Notes: a model not told the origin generated them from the letters alone. Positions 14,731 through 21,461 are shown, counted from the stretch's first letter. The stretch is DNA of 64,000 nucleotides from Rhodovarius crocodyli (GCF_004005855.1 NZ_SACL01000004.1:434001-498000); one strand, 5' to 3'. A program made the numbers and translations.

Positions 14731-15476
14731 TCCAGGATGCTCGCCATGACGACGCGGCCCCGGATCTGGACGCGCATGCCCTCGCTGTCCCACCAGCCGC
14801 CGTCATAGGGCCACTGCTTCATGGCGATCTGGCCGACATGCGCCTTGTTGTGGGAAGCGAAGACCAGCTTAACGCCGCCGTCGTCTTCCACCTGGATCTG
14901 GCGCACCGTGACCTCGTGCTTCCCGCTGTCGTTCTTGCGGTGGACCAGCACCCGGTCGCCGTTGGCCAGCGGCCTGACGCCGGGCGTGCCGAAGCCCACG
15001 ATCGCGACCACCGTGCCCGGGTGGTAGAAGCCGTTGGCGTGGTCGTCGGTGACGAGGACTGCCTCATCGATCTCGAGCGGCGGCGGGATGGCGAAGTTCT
15101 CGTCGGCACGGCCTGGCACCTCATAGCGCGGCCGCCACTGGCCCGAGGCGGCCTGCACCGTGACGGGAATCACCAGCGCCTGGCGCGAGCTGATGGGCGC
15201 CTCGCCCATGATCTCCGCGACCGTGGCGTTTGCGGCCTTGGCAAGCCGATCCAGCGTGCTGAGGCTCAGCATGCGGGTGTGGCCGTTCAGGAAGTTGTAG
15301 ATGGCATTGGGCGTCGGAAGCCCGGCCTCCGTAGCCCAAGATGTTGGTGTGCGATCAGTTTCCGCCATGAAGGTTCGGAGAGCTTTCCGCTTCGCATCGC
15401 TGCGGTCCTCACGCTCCACGCGCGCCGCCGCCTTGCCGCGGGGTTGACGCCCGCTCATCTCGCCGCCAATTGCCAT
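14721..15476 (-). CDS. CI-like phage repressor (HTH plus S24-like domain without catalytic residues)
   Basis: Residues about 31-92 form an XRE-like DNA-binding domain (SWATEAGLPTPNAIYNFLNG), and 100-245 follow the LexA/CI S24 fold (IPVTVQAASGQW, HPGTVVAIV, NGDRVLVHRK, EVTVRQI). In active relatives a D-S-M motif supplies the serine and T-V-K the lysine; here the matching positions read DDHA (144-147) and TVR (190-192), so self-cleavage is unlikely. It is divergent from a cro-like gene with operator copy 3 between them. MSGRQPR (15,458) is an alternative start. Confidence 0.82.
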   Translation of the reverse strand: MAIGGEMSGRQPRGKAAARVEREDRSDAKRKALRTFMAETDRTPTSWATEAGLPTPNAIYNFLNGHTRMLSLSTLDRLAKAANATVAEIMGEAPISSRQALVIPVTVQAASGQWRPRYEVPGRADENFAIPPPLEIDEAVLVTDDHANGFYHPGTVVAIVGFGTPGVRPLANGDRVLVHRKNDSGKHEVTVRQIQVEDDGGVKLVFASHNKAHVGQIAMKQWPYDGGWWDSEGMRVQIRGRVVMASILEDK

Positions 15477-15484
15477 GTGTTTTC

Positions 15485-15498
15485 CACATAAAAATGTG
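15485..15498. promoter_or_regulatory. Operator palindrome, copy 3 (CACAT-AAAA-ATGTG)
   Basis: The site separates the cI-like and cro-like genes. A third half-site, ATGTG at 15475-15479, overlaps the repressor's own start codon and faces the palindrome, giving three alternating half-sites as expected for an autoregulated switch. Confidence 0.7.
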
Positions 15499-15511
15499 AT
15501 AGACCGGTGTG

Positions 15512-15787
15512 ATGCGACGCAATACCCCGACCGTCAGCGCCCTGCTGAAGCAGCTGGAGGACGAAGCCCTTGCAAGGGGCCTGTCCCGAGCCGAGCTCGC
15601 CGCCCAGGCCAACCTGCACGTCAACACCCTGCGGGGCTTCGGCCAGCAGAACGAGCCGCGACGGGGCGCGGGACGCACTCGCGTCAGGGAGCATCACTGG
15701 AATCCCACGCTGTCTACCATCCTGGCCATCGAGTCCGTATTGGTCCGAAAAGTGGTTCCGTCCTCTAAACCTGTGGTTAAAGCATAA
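15512..15787 (+). CDS. Cro-like HTH regulator, 91 aa
   Basis: Residues about 6-45 form a helix-turn-helix (LLKQLEDEALARGLSRAEL, AQANLHVNTLRGFG). Its divergent position across operator copy 3 from the repressor gene suggests the Cro role of opposing CI. A GTG three bases upstream could also start it. The Shine-Dalgarno sequence is poor, so a leaderless message from the switch promoter is possible. Confidence 0.6.
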   Translation: MRRNTPTVSALLKQLEDEALARGLSRAELAAQANLHVNTLRGFGQQNEPRRGAGRTRVREHHWNPTLSTILAIESVLVRKVVPSSKPVVKA

Positions 15788-15791
15788 CTCT

Positions 15792-16322
15792 GTGTCGGGT
15801 CCAGTCCGATTCAAGACAGGAGCCACTTTTCAGCCGCCCGGCGCGCCCGCGGCGCCGCGCCGGAAGCGTTCCTGGAACCGCCATCCTGAATCGGTGATGC
15901 AGTCGAACTGCGTGGAGATCTTCGACCGCGCGGTGCCGGCCGGCACTGCCTTCCTCTACGCGGTGCCGAACGGCGGGCGCCGCGACGGCCTCACAGGCGC
16001 CATCCTGAAGGCCGAGGGTGTGCGGGCCGGCGTGGCCGACCTGGTGCTGATGCTGCCCCGTGGCCGCAGCGTCTACATCGAGATGAAGGTGGGCGGCGGC
16101 CAGAGCATCAGCGGCGTGAAGGTGGCCAAGGGCTACCAGAGCGATACCCAGCAGGGCTTCCAGGCCACCGTGGAAGCCCTGGGCTTCCGCTACGTCATCT
16201 GCCGCTCGGAGGCGGAGTTCGAGGCGCTGCTGATCGAGGAGGGCGTGCCGCTGCGGTTCCGCACGCATGTCGCGGCACGCTCCTCGGCCAAGCCGAGAAG
16301 CTCATCGGCCGAGATGTCGTAG
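15792..16322 (+). CDS. VRR-NUC domain nuclease
   Basis: The domain is complete: PESVMQSNCVEIF, the PNGGRRDG loop, GVRAGVADLVLMLP with the catalytic aspartate, YIEMKVGGG with E-x-K, and the C-terminal GFRYVICRSEAEFEALL. VRR-NUC proteins are PD-(D/E)XK nucleases, often Holliday-junction or flap specific in phages. I chose the GTG at 15,792 because the conserved HPESVMQ stretch lies upstream of the first ATG (15,898). Its last 44 codons overlap the convergent HTH gene, which is unusual and may indicate a frayed C-terminus. Confidence 0.75.
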   Translation: MSGPVRFKTGATFQPPGAPAAPRRKRSWNRHPESVMQSNCVEIFDRAVPAGTAFLYAVPNGGRRDGLTGAILKAEGVRAGVADLVLMLPRGRSVYIEMKVGGGQSISGVKVAKGYQSDTQQGFQATVEALGFRYVICRSEAEFEALLIEEGVPLRFRTHVAARSSAKPRSSSAEMS

Positions 16323-16504
16323 ATCTCGCACAGGCGCCGGGTCTGCCAGGCGCTGGGCATGGTGCGTCCATCCTCCACCTTCCACATGGCGACATAGCTG
16401 ATCCCCAGGGCGGAGCCGACCTCCTTGAGGGACAGACCGCGCTTCTCGCGCAGCGCCCGTATCCTCGCGGCCAGTTCCGGCCAGGGGCTGCGTTTCGTGC
16501 TCAT
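16190..16504 (-). CDS. XRE-family HTH protein, 104 aa
   Basis: Residues 8-65 form a typical XRE domain (ARIRALREKRGLSLKEVG, GISYVAMWKVEDGRTMPS, LCEIYDISADELLGL). The tail after about residue 75 is serine/alanine-rich and overlaps the end of the VRR-NUC gene on the other strand. It is coupled by ATGA to the initiator gene, so it may regulate replication gene expression. Confidence 0.7.
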   Translation of the reverse strand: MSTKRSPWPELAARIRALREKRGLSLKEVGSALGISYVAMWKVEDGRTMPSAWQTRRLCEIYDISADELLGLAEERAATCVRNRSGTPSSISSASNSASERQMT

Positions 16505-17709
16505 GCCGCGTCTCCTTCGTCTGCTGCTGGTGCCGCCGCCGCGCGCGCCATGAAGCGCTCGAAGCTGGCCATGTCCGGGAAGCCGTAGGGGAGAACCTCG
16601 GTGCCAAGGTGAGGCTGCAGCACCTTGGCGACGCGCCGCAAGACGGCCGGGTCACGCTCCCCATCGAGATCCTTCGGCCACCACCCCTCGTACTCGGCCG
16701 CCGCGGCGACCTTCATGGCCTTCTGGATCGCCGCCCGCTGCTTGGGGGTCACGTCCCAGTTGCCGGTCTGCTTGGGCGCACCAGGCGGCAGCGCCTTCTC
16801 GGCTGCATGGGCGGCGAGCACTGCCCTCCGGAAGTAGCTGAAGCTCCCAGGGGCATCGCCGCCGAATGCGAGCTTCGACGCCGTCAACTCGCGGACAACC
16901 CGCTCAGCCGTGACCTCGCTGACGCCCTGGCTGAGCCAGTTGATGACCTCCCGGAAATTGTAGCCACCTGTGCCAGGGAAGCCCGCAATCCTCGCCAGCT
17001 TCTCCCCCAACACCGCTCCCCTTGCGGCCATCGCAGCAGCGGATTCAGGCTCCGGCCCTGGTGCCTCGCGCGCGGATAGTGATTCCCCTTCGGAGTCCTG
17101 AGGGGGTTGGTTAGGAGTTATCTTAAGGGGAGATATACCTACGCGCGCGTTGGAGCCCCGGTGGGCTTCTCCGTGGGATACGTTTTGGGTTTCGGTGGCT
17201 TTTCGGTGGGTATCGCCGTGGGATACGTTTTGGGTATCCGTGGGAATTGATTGGGTATCGGTGGGTTTCCCGTTTGGGTATCGGTGGGTTTCCGCTGTGT
17301 GAGCCACCGCCACCGTCCGATCTGACACGAGCCGCAACGCCGGCCGCGCGGGCGATCCATCTTTGCGAGGCCTCCCGCCCAGTTTGGCATTCGCACGCTG
17401 GGCGGCGAGCTTCCGCTCGCTGATGCCGTGGAACACCTCCACGCGATAGCGGCCGCCCTCGTCTCGGTGCAGCACCTCGGCATCCCAAAGCACCTTGCCA
17501 GCGGCATGCACTTCCGAGAGCAGGCACCCTGCCAGTTTGGCCATCGCCTCACGCGGCTCGGCGCCTTCCGGCAGCGGCAGCCAGCCGTCACCATCGGCAG
17601 CCAGGGCCAGCGACAGCCAGAGGCTGCGCGCCGCCAGCGGCAGCGCCCGCAGCGCGGCCTCCGAAGACAGCCGGGCTACCAAGGCCTGAGGGGAATTCGC
17701 GCGGGCCAT
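16501..17709 (-). CDS. Putative phage replication initiator (O-like) protein
   Basis: The 402-residue protein has an N-terminal winged-helix-like region (LRALPLAARSLWLSLALAADGDGWL, LAGCLLSEVHAAGKVLWDAEVL, YRVEVFHGISERK), a low-complexity middle (about residues 135-190) with a repeated TDTQNVSHG/TETQNVSHG motif, and a C-terminal domain (YNFREVINWLSQGVSEVTAERVV, ALKVAAAAEYEGWWPKDL-like). Gene order beside dnaB, plus iterons within its middle, mirrors lambda O with its internal origin. The role is inferred from this context, not from a firm family match. Confidence 0.6.
   Translation of the reverse strand: MARANSPQALVARLSSEAALRALPLAARSLWLSLALAADGDGWLPLPEGAEPREAMAKLAGCLLSEVHAAGKVLWDAEVLHRDEGGRYRVEVFHGISERKLAAQRANAKLGGRPRKDGSPARPALRLVSDRTVAVAHTAETHRYPNGKPTDTQSIPTDTQNVSHGDTHRKATETQNVSHGEAHRGSNARVGISPLKITPNQPPQDSEGESLSAREAPGPEPESAAAMAARGAVLGEKLARIAGFPGTGGYNFREVINWLSQGVSEVTAERVVRELTASKLAFGGDAPGSFSYFRRAVLAAHAAEKALPPGAPKQTGNWDVTPKQRAAIQKAMKVAAAAEYEGWWPKDLDGERDPAVLRRVAKVLQPHLGTEVLPYGFPDMASFERFMARAAAAPAADEGDAA
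17107..17293. repeat. Iteron array inside the initiator gene, candidate replication origin
   Basis: Seven copies of an 8-base core YSGTGGSR-like (CCGTGGGA or TCGGTGGG, one TCGGTGGC) start at 17171, 17192, 17203, 17216, 17238, 17258 and 17281, spaced 11-23 bases, near whole helical turns. Two longer 20-base repeats are perfect: 17171-17190 with 17216-17235, and 17251-17270 with 17274-17293. A relatively AT-rich stretch (17110-17142, with TTATCTTAAG and GATATAC) adjoins and could be the unwinding element. Confidence 0.6.
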
Positions 17710-19229
17710 CAGCCATCATCCTCTGGCAGGTCGAAGAAGGCTGTCGTCGTGTCCTCGAAGCCGACGGTCTGCTCGAAGGTCTTGCCCTGGCGGCTTTTCG
17801 GGCAGGAGATCAGGGCCTTGCCCTTCGCATCATCCCGCCGGATGCGCCATTCCGAATGGCGTAGCTGAAAGGCCGCATCGTCCTCGTTCAGCTTCCGGAG
17901 CGGCTCATTCCGCAGCAGGTAGTAGTGCTCGCGGTACAAGAACATGATGACGTCGGCGTCCTGCTCGATGGTCCCGGATTCACGCAGGTCCGACATCTGG
18001 AGGCGCTTCTCCTCGCGGCTGTCGACGCCACGGTTGACCTGGCTCAGGGCGACCACGGGCACTTTCAGATCCTTGGCCAGCCGCTTGATGGCCCGGGTGA
18101 TCTCGCCGATCGCTTCCGTGCGGCTGGCGGCCTTCTTTCCACCGATCGAAGGCGGCTCGGCCAGCTGCAGGTAGTCGATGAAAATGGCGTCGAGGCCGCC
18201 AGCCCGCTGAAACTGCCTGGCGCGTGAACGGATAGCCGCGATGGAGGAGCCCGCCTGCTGGTCCCAGTGGATTCCCATTGCGCGGAGCCGCCGGGCAGCA
18301 TCCTCGACTGCGATTTGATCCTTCCGGCTGCTCTTGAGGCTGCGTCGGCTCCCATCCTGGAACTCGATATAGCCGTCGATGATGAGCTCCGCCGGCAGCC
18401 CGGATTCCTGCGCGACCATGCGCTGGTATGTCTCGATCGCGTCCATTTCCAGGTTCGCGAAGTAAACTCGCTTTCCAGCGAGGCCGAGATTGCGCGCCAT
18501 CGTCGCGCCAAGCGCGCTCTTACCAGCGCTGGATGGGGCCGCGATCACGTAAACCCGGGTCGGCCGCAGCCCACCGAGCCTCCGGTCCAGAGAGCGGATG
18601 CCAGTCGAGAGCCCGACTACCTCCCCGGGCTCGAGCCTCATTACCGCGGCAATGTGGCTCATGAACTGGTCATAGACCTGCGAATTGGTCAGCTGGTTCT
18701 CCGCGCCCGCTTGCTGCGCGCCCAGCTGAACCACGGACGTGTCGAGCCCATCCAGGATCTCGCGCGCGGTGGGCCCATGGGGGTCATAGGCCGCCGCCGC
18801 GGCCAACTCGCACGCCTCGATGGTCTCTCGCCGAAGCGCCATGTCGACCACGATGCCAGCGTATTCTCGGATGTTCACCGCGCCCACCGTCGCGCTCAGC
18901 AGCGTGGCGAGGTAGCGGGCGCCACCGACATCCTCCAGGCCCTGCTCCGCCTCGAACAGACCCTTCAAAGTGATCGCGTCGGCAGCCTTTCCGGCGCGGA
19001 TGCGGTCAGCGATGGCTGCGTAGATCCGCGCGTGGGCGGCGTCGGCGAAGTGGTGGGCCTCCAGGATGTCGCCCACCCGGTCGAAGGCCCGGTTGTTCTG
19101 GAGAAGACCGCCCAGGACGGCCTGTTCGGCCTCCATACTGGCTGGCGGAAGGCGTAGCCCAAGCGTTGAGCCCGTAGGCTGGGAGGCATTTCCGAGAAGC
19201 GCGGCCCCAGGTCGCTGCTGCAGTGACAT
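17709..19229 (-). CDS. dnaB: Replicative DNA helicase DnaB
   Basis: The N-terminal domain (PPASMEAEQAVLGGLLQNNRAFDRV, DHF-like HHFADAAHARIY) and RecA-like C-terminal domain are both present: Walker A PSSAGKSALG, LEMD after the first core strands, Walker B IFIDYLQL, the VVALSQVNRGVDSREEKR sensor and DLRESGTIEQDADVIMFLYRE. It unwinds the fork 5' to 3'. The 506-residue length matches the family. It overlaps the initiator gene by one base (TGATG). The 434-base gap upstream contains operator copy 4. Confidence 0.93.
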   Translation of the reverse strand: MSLQQRPGAALLGNASQPTGSTLGLRLPPASMEAEQAVLGGLLQNNRAFDRVGDILEAHHFADAAHARIYAAIADRIRAGKAADAITLKGLFEAEQGLEDVGGARYLATLLSATVGAVNIREYAGIVVDMALRRETIEACELAAAAAYDPHGPTAREILDGLDTSVVQLGAQQAGAENQLTNSQVYDQFMSHIAAVMRLEPGEVVGLSTGIRSLDRRLGGLRPTRVYVIAAPSSAGKSALGATMARNLGLAGKRVYFANLEMDAIETYQRMVAQESGLPAELIIDGYIEFQDGSRRSLKSSRKDQIAVEDAARRLRAMGIHWDQQAGSSIAAIRSRARQFQRAGGLDAIFIDYLQLAEPPSIGGKKAASRTEAIGEITRAIKRLAKDLKVPVVALSQVNRGVDSREEKRLQMSDLRESGTIEQDADVIMFLYREHYYLLRNEPLRKLNEDDAAFQLRHSEWRIRRDDAKGKALISCPKSRQGKTFEQTVGFEDTTTAFFDLPEDDG

Positions 19230-19297
19230 GCGATTGAAATTCCCCGAAATCCAAGCGCTTTTGTTGGACAGCCGAGGTCGTCGCGGCTAAGGTTTGA

Positions 19298-19383
19298 GCG
19301 CGCCATCCCCGTTGGCGCCCACGCTGGCGGCACCACTGCCGCCGGATCGAACGCCTCCGCCGGCCAGGGCGGGGGCGTTTTCG
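19298..19383 (+). ncRNA. Candidate three-hairpin small RNA or leader
   Basis: TTGGAC (19264-19269) and CTAAGG (19287-19292) are 17 bases apart. Downstream, three stems follow: 19300-19305 with 19313-19318, 19326-19331 with 19338-19343, and 19350-19361 with 19368-19379, the last ending in TTTT. The same stems read on the other strand would lie in the 5' leader of dnaB mRNA, so direction is uncertain. Confidence 0.35.
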
Positions 19384-19474
19384 CTTCCGACCCCCAGACC
19401 ATACGCACCGCCTCTGATCGTCACAAGGCGAATCTCGAAATGCTGTGCATTCCGTGTGTTAACTCGTGGTATTT

Positions 19475-19488
19475 CACATTGTAATGTG
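19475..19488. promoter_or_regulatory. Operator palindrome, copy 4 (CACAT-TGTA-ATGTG)
   Basis: The site lies between divergent dnaB and the methyltransferase operon, about 245 bases before dnaB and 175 before the methyltransferase. It would let one repressor shut both replication and recombination directions. Confidence 0.65.
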
Positions 19489-19600
19489 TTATTGTTTTCT
19501 CAAGCCCTGGTAGGCTGACCGCACCTAGATCGCAAAATCTTGTGCCTGGAAGGCGTACCAAGGGCCGGGGCGGGAAGTTTGCCCTCCACCACTCCTCCGT

Positions 19601-19656
19601 CACCCCATCGCGGGGTGGCGCGCTCAGCCGGCGGCGCGTCTCGCCGGCGAAGAGGA
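19601..19656 (+). promoter_or_regulatory. Hairpin leader module 9 (type I)
   Basis: Hairpin A pairs CACCCC (19601-19606) with GGGGTG (19612-19617); hairpin B pairs GCCGGCG (19627-19633) with CGCCGGC (19642-19648). GAAGAGGA at 19649 precedes the ATG at 19664. There is no clear stem T, consistent with there being no gene directly upstream. Confidence 0.72.
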
Positions 19657-19663
19657 CCGAATC

Positions 19664-20407
19664 ATGAACTCCGATTCAATCCGTGACGTGCTGGAAACCA
19701 GCTCCTTCAACGGGGCCAACCTGGTCCTGCCCGGCACGCTCACGCGTTCGGAATACCAGGCGGTAAACAAGGCCATCGAGGCCGCTGGCGGCAAGTGGGA
19801 TAAGAAGGCCCGGGCGCACGTCTTCCCGAGGGATGCGCGCCAGGCTCTGGCGCCGGTACTCGCCGGGAGCGACCTGACCAAGCCACCGTCCCGGAAGAAA
19901 GAGCTTCAAGCCTTCTTCTCACCGCCCGGCGTGGTGGAGCGCGTTATCTCCCGCGCCGCCATCGGCCGGAGGGATCTGGTGCTGGAGCCCTCTGCCGGCC
20001 ACGGCGCCTTGGCGCTTGCCGCGCAGGCAGCCGGCGGCCGGGTCGAGTGTTGCGACATCGACAGCGACCACGTCGACGAGCTCCGCCGTCTCGGGCTCAA
20101 CGCCAGGATCTACGACTTCCTGAAACTGGCCCCGAACCCCGCTTATGACCGGGTGGTGATGAACCCTCCGTTCCGCAACCTGCAGGACGTGGATCACGTC
20201 ACCCATGCCCTCGGGTTTCTGAAGACCGGCTGCAGCCGCCTGGTGGCGGTGATGTCGCCAGGCTTCCAGTATCGGCAGACCAGGAAGGCGAAGGCCTTCA
20301 GAGAACTGCTGGCGAGCCGTAACAGCCTCGTGGAGACCTTGCCCGAGCAAAGCTTCAAGATCGCAGGCACCAGTGTTTCAACGCTGCTCGTGACCATCAC
20401 GGGCTGA
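19664..20407 (+). CDS. SAM-dependent DNA methyltransferase, probably N6-adenine
   Basis: Motif I is LVLEPSAGHGALA (about residue 105), CCDID binds the SAM ribose, and the catalytic NPPF lies near residue 167 (VVMNPPFRNLQD), the form used by amino-methyltransferases on adenine. An N-terminal module (LTRSEYQAVNKAIEAAGGKWDKK) recurs in phage and plasmid relatives. The 247-residue enzyme has no target-recognition domain that I can see, so the sequence specificity is open. It is the first rightward gene past dnaB. Confidence 0.8.
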   Translation: MNSDSIRDVLETSSFNGANLVLPGTLTRSEYQAVNKAIEAAGGKWDKKARAHVFPRDARQALAPVLAGSDLTKPPSRKKELQAFFSPPGVVERVISRAAIGRRDLVLEPSAGHGALALAAQAAGGRVECCDIDSDHVDELRRLGLNARIYDFLKLAPNPAYDRVVMNPPFRNLQDVDHVTHALGFLKTGCSRLVAVMSPGFQYRQTRKAKAFRELLASRNSLVETLPEQSFKIAGTSVSTLLVTITG

Positions 20408-20411
20408 ACTT

Positions 20412-20495
20412 CCGCCCGGCCTTGGCCGGGCGGCCCTCCGTCGCCCCGATGCGGGCGGCGCGCTCAGCCGGCGGCGCGTTTCGTCGGCGAAGAGG
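20412..20495 (+). promoter_or_regulatory. Hairpin leader module 10 (type I)
   Basis: Stem T pairs CCGCCCGGC (20412-20420) with GCCGGGCGG (20425-20433); hairpin A pairs CGCCC (20442-20446) with GGGCG (20453-20457); hairpin B pairs GCCGGCG (20467-20473) with CGTCGGC (20482-20488). GAAGAGG at 20489 precedes the ATG at 20505. Confidence 0.72.
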
Positions 20496-20504
20496 GAATA
20501 CCCA

Positions 20505-21104
20505 ATGAACACCGCAACCGCCCTGGGCGACGACATCGTCGTCTACCGAAGCGACCGGATGGTTGGCAGCAGGATGTCGCTGGACGACGCCCGCGCCAAT
20601 CTCCGGAGCGGCCTGCCAGGCGTCCTGGCGAGCCATATCGCGGCCTTTCACCCCGGCGCCGTCGTCGAATTCTGGACGGCACAGGGCGGCCGCCGATGGG
20701 TCGCCAACCTCACAGCCGACCTGGAGGGCTCGCCTCTGGAGCATTTCCAGAAACGAGCCCGGCCGATCACCACCTACATCCCAGATGCACCATGCGGCGA
20801 CTGCCGCGGCCCGGATCGCGAGGATATCGACCCCGACGACGATGACCCCGACGATGACGAGGATGGCCGCATGACTTTCTTCGATGTGCACATCAACGCG
20901 CAGGACATCATAGCCCCGCGCGCCATCCTCCGGATACGAGCCTACGACCATGACGACGCCAAGCGCCGCGTGCTCGAGAATTGGGGCGACTACGAGGAGG
21001 AGTGCTACGAGAACGCCATGGAGAGCGTCGAAATCCAATGCCAGGACGTCGAGTTCTCGGGTGACGAGGACATGATCGACGACATCCTCATGTCGGAGCA
21101 CTGA
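20505..21104 (+). CDS. Hypothetical very acidic protein, 199 aa
   Basis: A central run of aspartates (DREDIDPDDDDPDDDEDG, about 108-125) links an N-terminal part with LDDARANLRSGLPGVLASHIAAFHPG and a C-terminal part with LRIRAYDHDDAKRRVLENWGDYEEE. The acidity could mimic DNA, as in some phage anti-restriction proteins, but this is only a suggestion from charge. The start is fixed by leader module 10. Confidence 0.6.
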   Translation: MNTATALGDDIVVYRSDRMVGSRMSLDDARANLRSGLPGVLASHIAAFHPGAVVEFWTAQGGRRWVANLTADLEGSPLEHFQKRARPITTYIPDAPCGDCRGPDREDIDPDDDDPDDDEDGRMTFFDVHINAQDIIAPRAILRIRAYDHDDAKRRVLENWGDYEEECYENAMESVEIQCQDVEFSGDEDMIDDILMSEH

Positions 21105-21107
21105 AAC

Positions 21108-21183
21108 GCCGCCGGGCCAGCCCCGGCGGCATAGCCGCCCCACTACCTGCCAAGGCGGCCCGTCGATACGGCAGGACAGGAGA
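21108..21183 (+). promoter_or_regulatory. Hairpin leader module 11 (divergent)
   Basis: Stem T pairs GCCGCCGGG (21108-21116) with CCCGGCGGC (21122-21130). Two overlapping, mutually exclusive stems follow: GCCGCC (21134-21139) with GGCGGC (21154-21159), and CCTGCC (21146-21151) with GGCAGG (21170-21175). AGGAGA at 21178 is the ribosome site. Confidence 0.55.
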
Positions 21184-21189
21184 CAATCC

Positions 21190-21342
21190 ATCTCCATCAC
21201 AGAACCAGGCCTCTCCGGCCTGCAGAGCCTTCTTCCCGCCATCTGGGATGAGGCCATCGCCTGGGTCGCGCTCGCGGCCAGCCTTGGGATCGACATCGTC
21301 TTGCTGACGATCATCCCCTGGCTCCTGGGCCTGATCCGGTAA
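21190..21342 (+). CDS. 50-residue membrane protein with apparent ATC start
   Basis: The frame reads ISITEPGLSGLQSLLPAIW and continues as two hydrophobic stretches ending PWLLGLIR before TAA. AGGAGA lies six bases before an ATC codon, ideal spacing, while no ATG, GTG or TTG precedes in frame. Either ATC is a weak noncanonical start or a former ATG has mutated. A strong terminator follows immediately, so the gene closes this operon. Confidence 0.5.
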   Translation: MSITEPGLSGLQSLLPAIWDEAIAWVALAASLGIDIVLLTIIPWLLGLIR

Positions 21343-21345
21343 CCA

Positions 21346-21395
21346 TGTGCCCCTGGGACGCGCTAACGCTGCGTCCTAGGGGCACATTTCTATTT
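21346..21395 (+). terminator. Strong intrinsic terminator
   Basis: A 16-base stem (21346-21361 with 21371-21386, one G-T) caps a loop that itself can close, followed by TTTCTATTT. It isolates the small-gene operon from the recombination operon. Confidence 0.88.
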
Positions 21396-21401
21396 GCAAT
21401 C

Positions 21402-21415
21402 CACATTTCAATGTG
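21402..21415. promoter_or_regulatory. Operator palindrome, copy 5 (CACAT-TTCA-ATGTG)
   Basis: The site sits after the terminator and 46 bases before the exonuclease start. TTGCAA at 21394 would place it inside the 17-base spacer of the recombination operon promoter. Confidence 0.68.
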
Positions 21416-21461
21416 TTTTTGTCCGCTCCGTTCCCTGTAACCCCTGTGGTTGGAATCGGAT

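Larger units (their letters stand above)
19230..19600. other. Divergent control region between dnaB and the rightward operon
   Basis: The gap has no protein gene that I can support. It holds three GC hairpins (19300-19379), a TTGGAC-N17-CTAAGG promoter-like pair, operator copy 4, and an AT-rich stretch around 19,440-19,500. Rightward transcripts start here for the adenine methyltransferase and leftward ones for dnaB. Confidence 0.5.

Noticed and set aside
17150-17300. CRISPR-like array
   Set aside because: The repeats are 8-20 bases, irregularly spaced and inside a coding gene; there are no unique spacers of constant length. An iteron array fits better.
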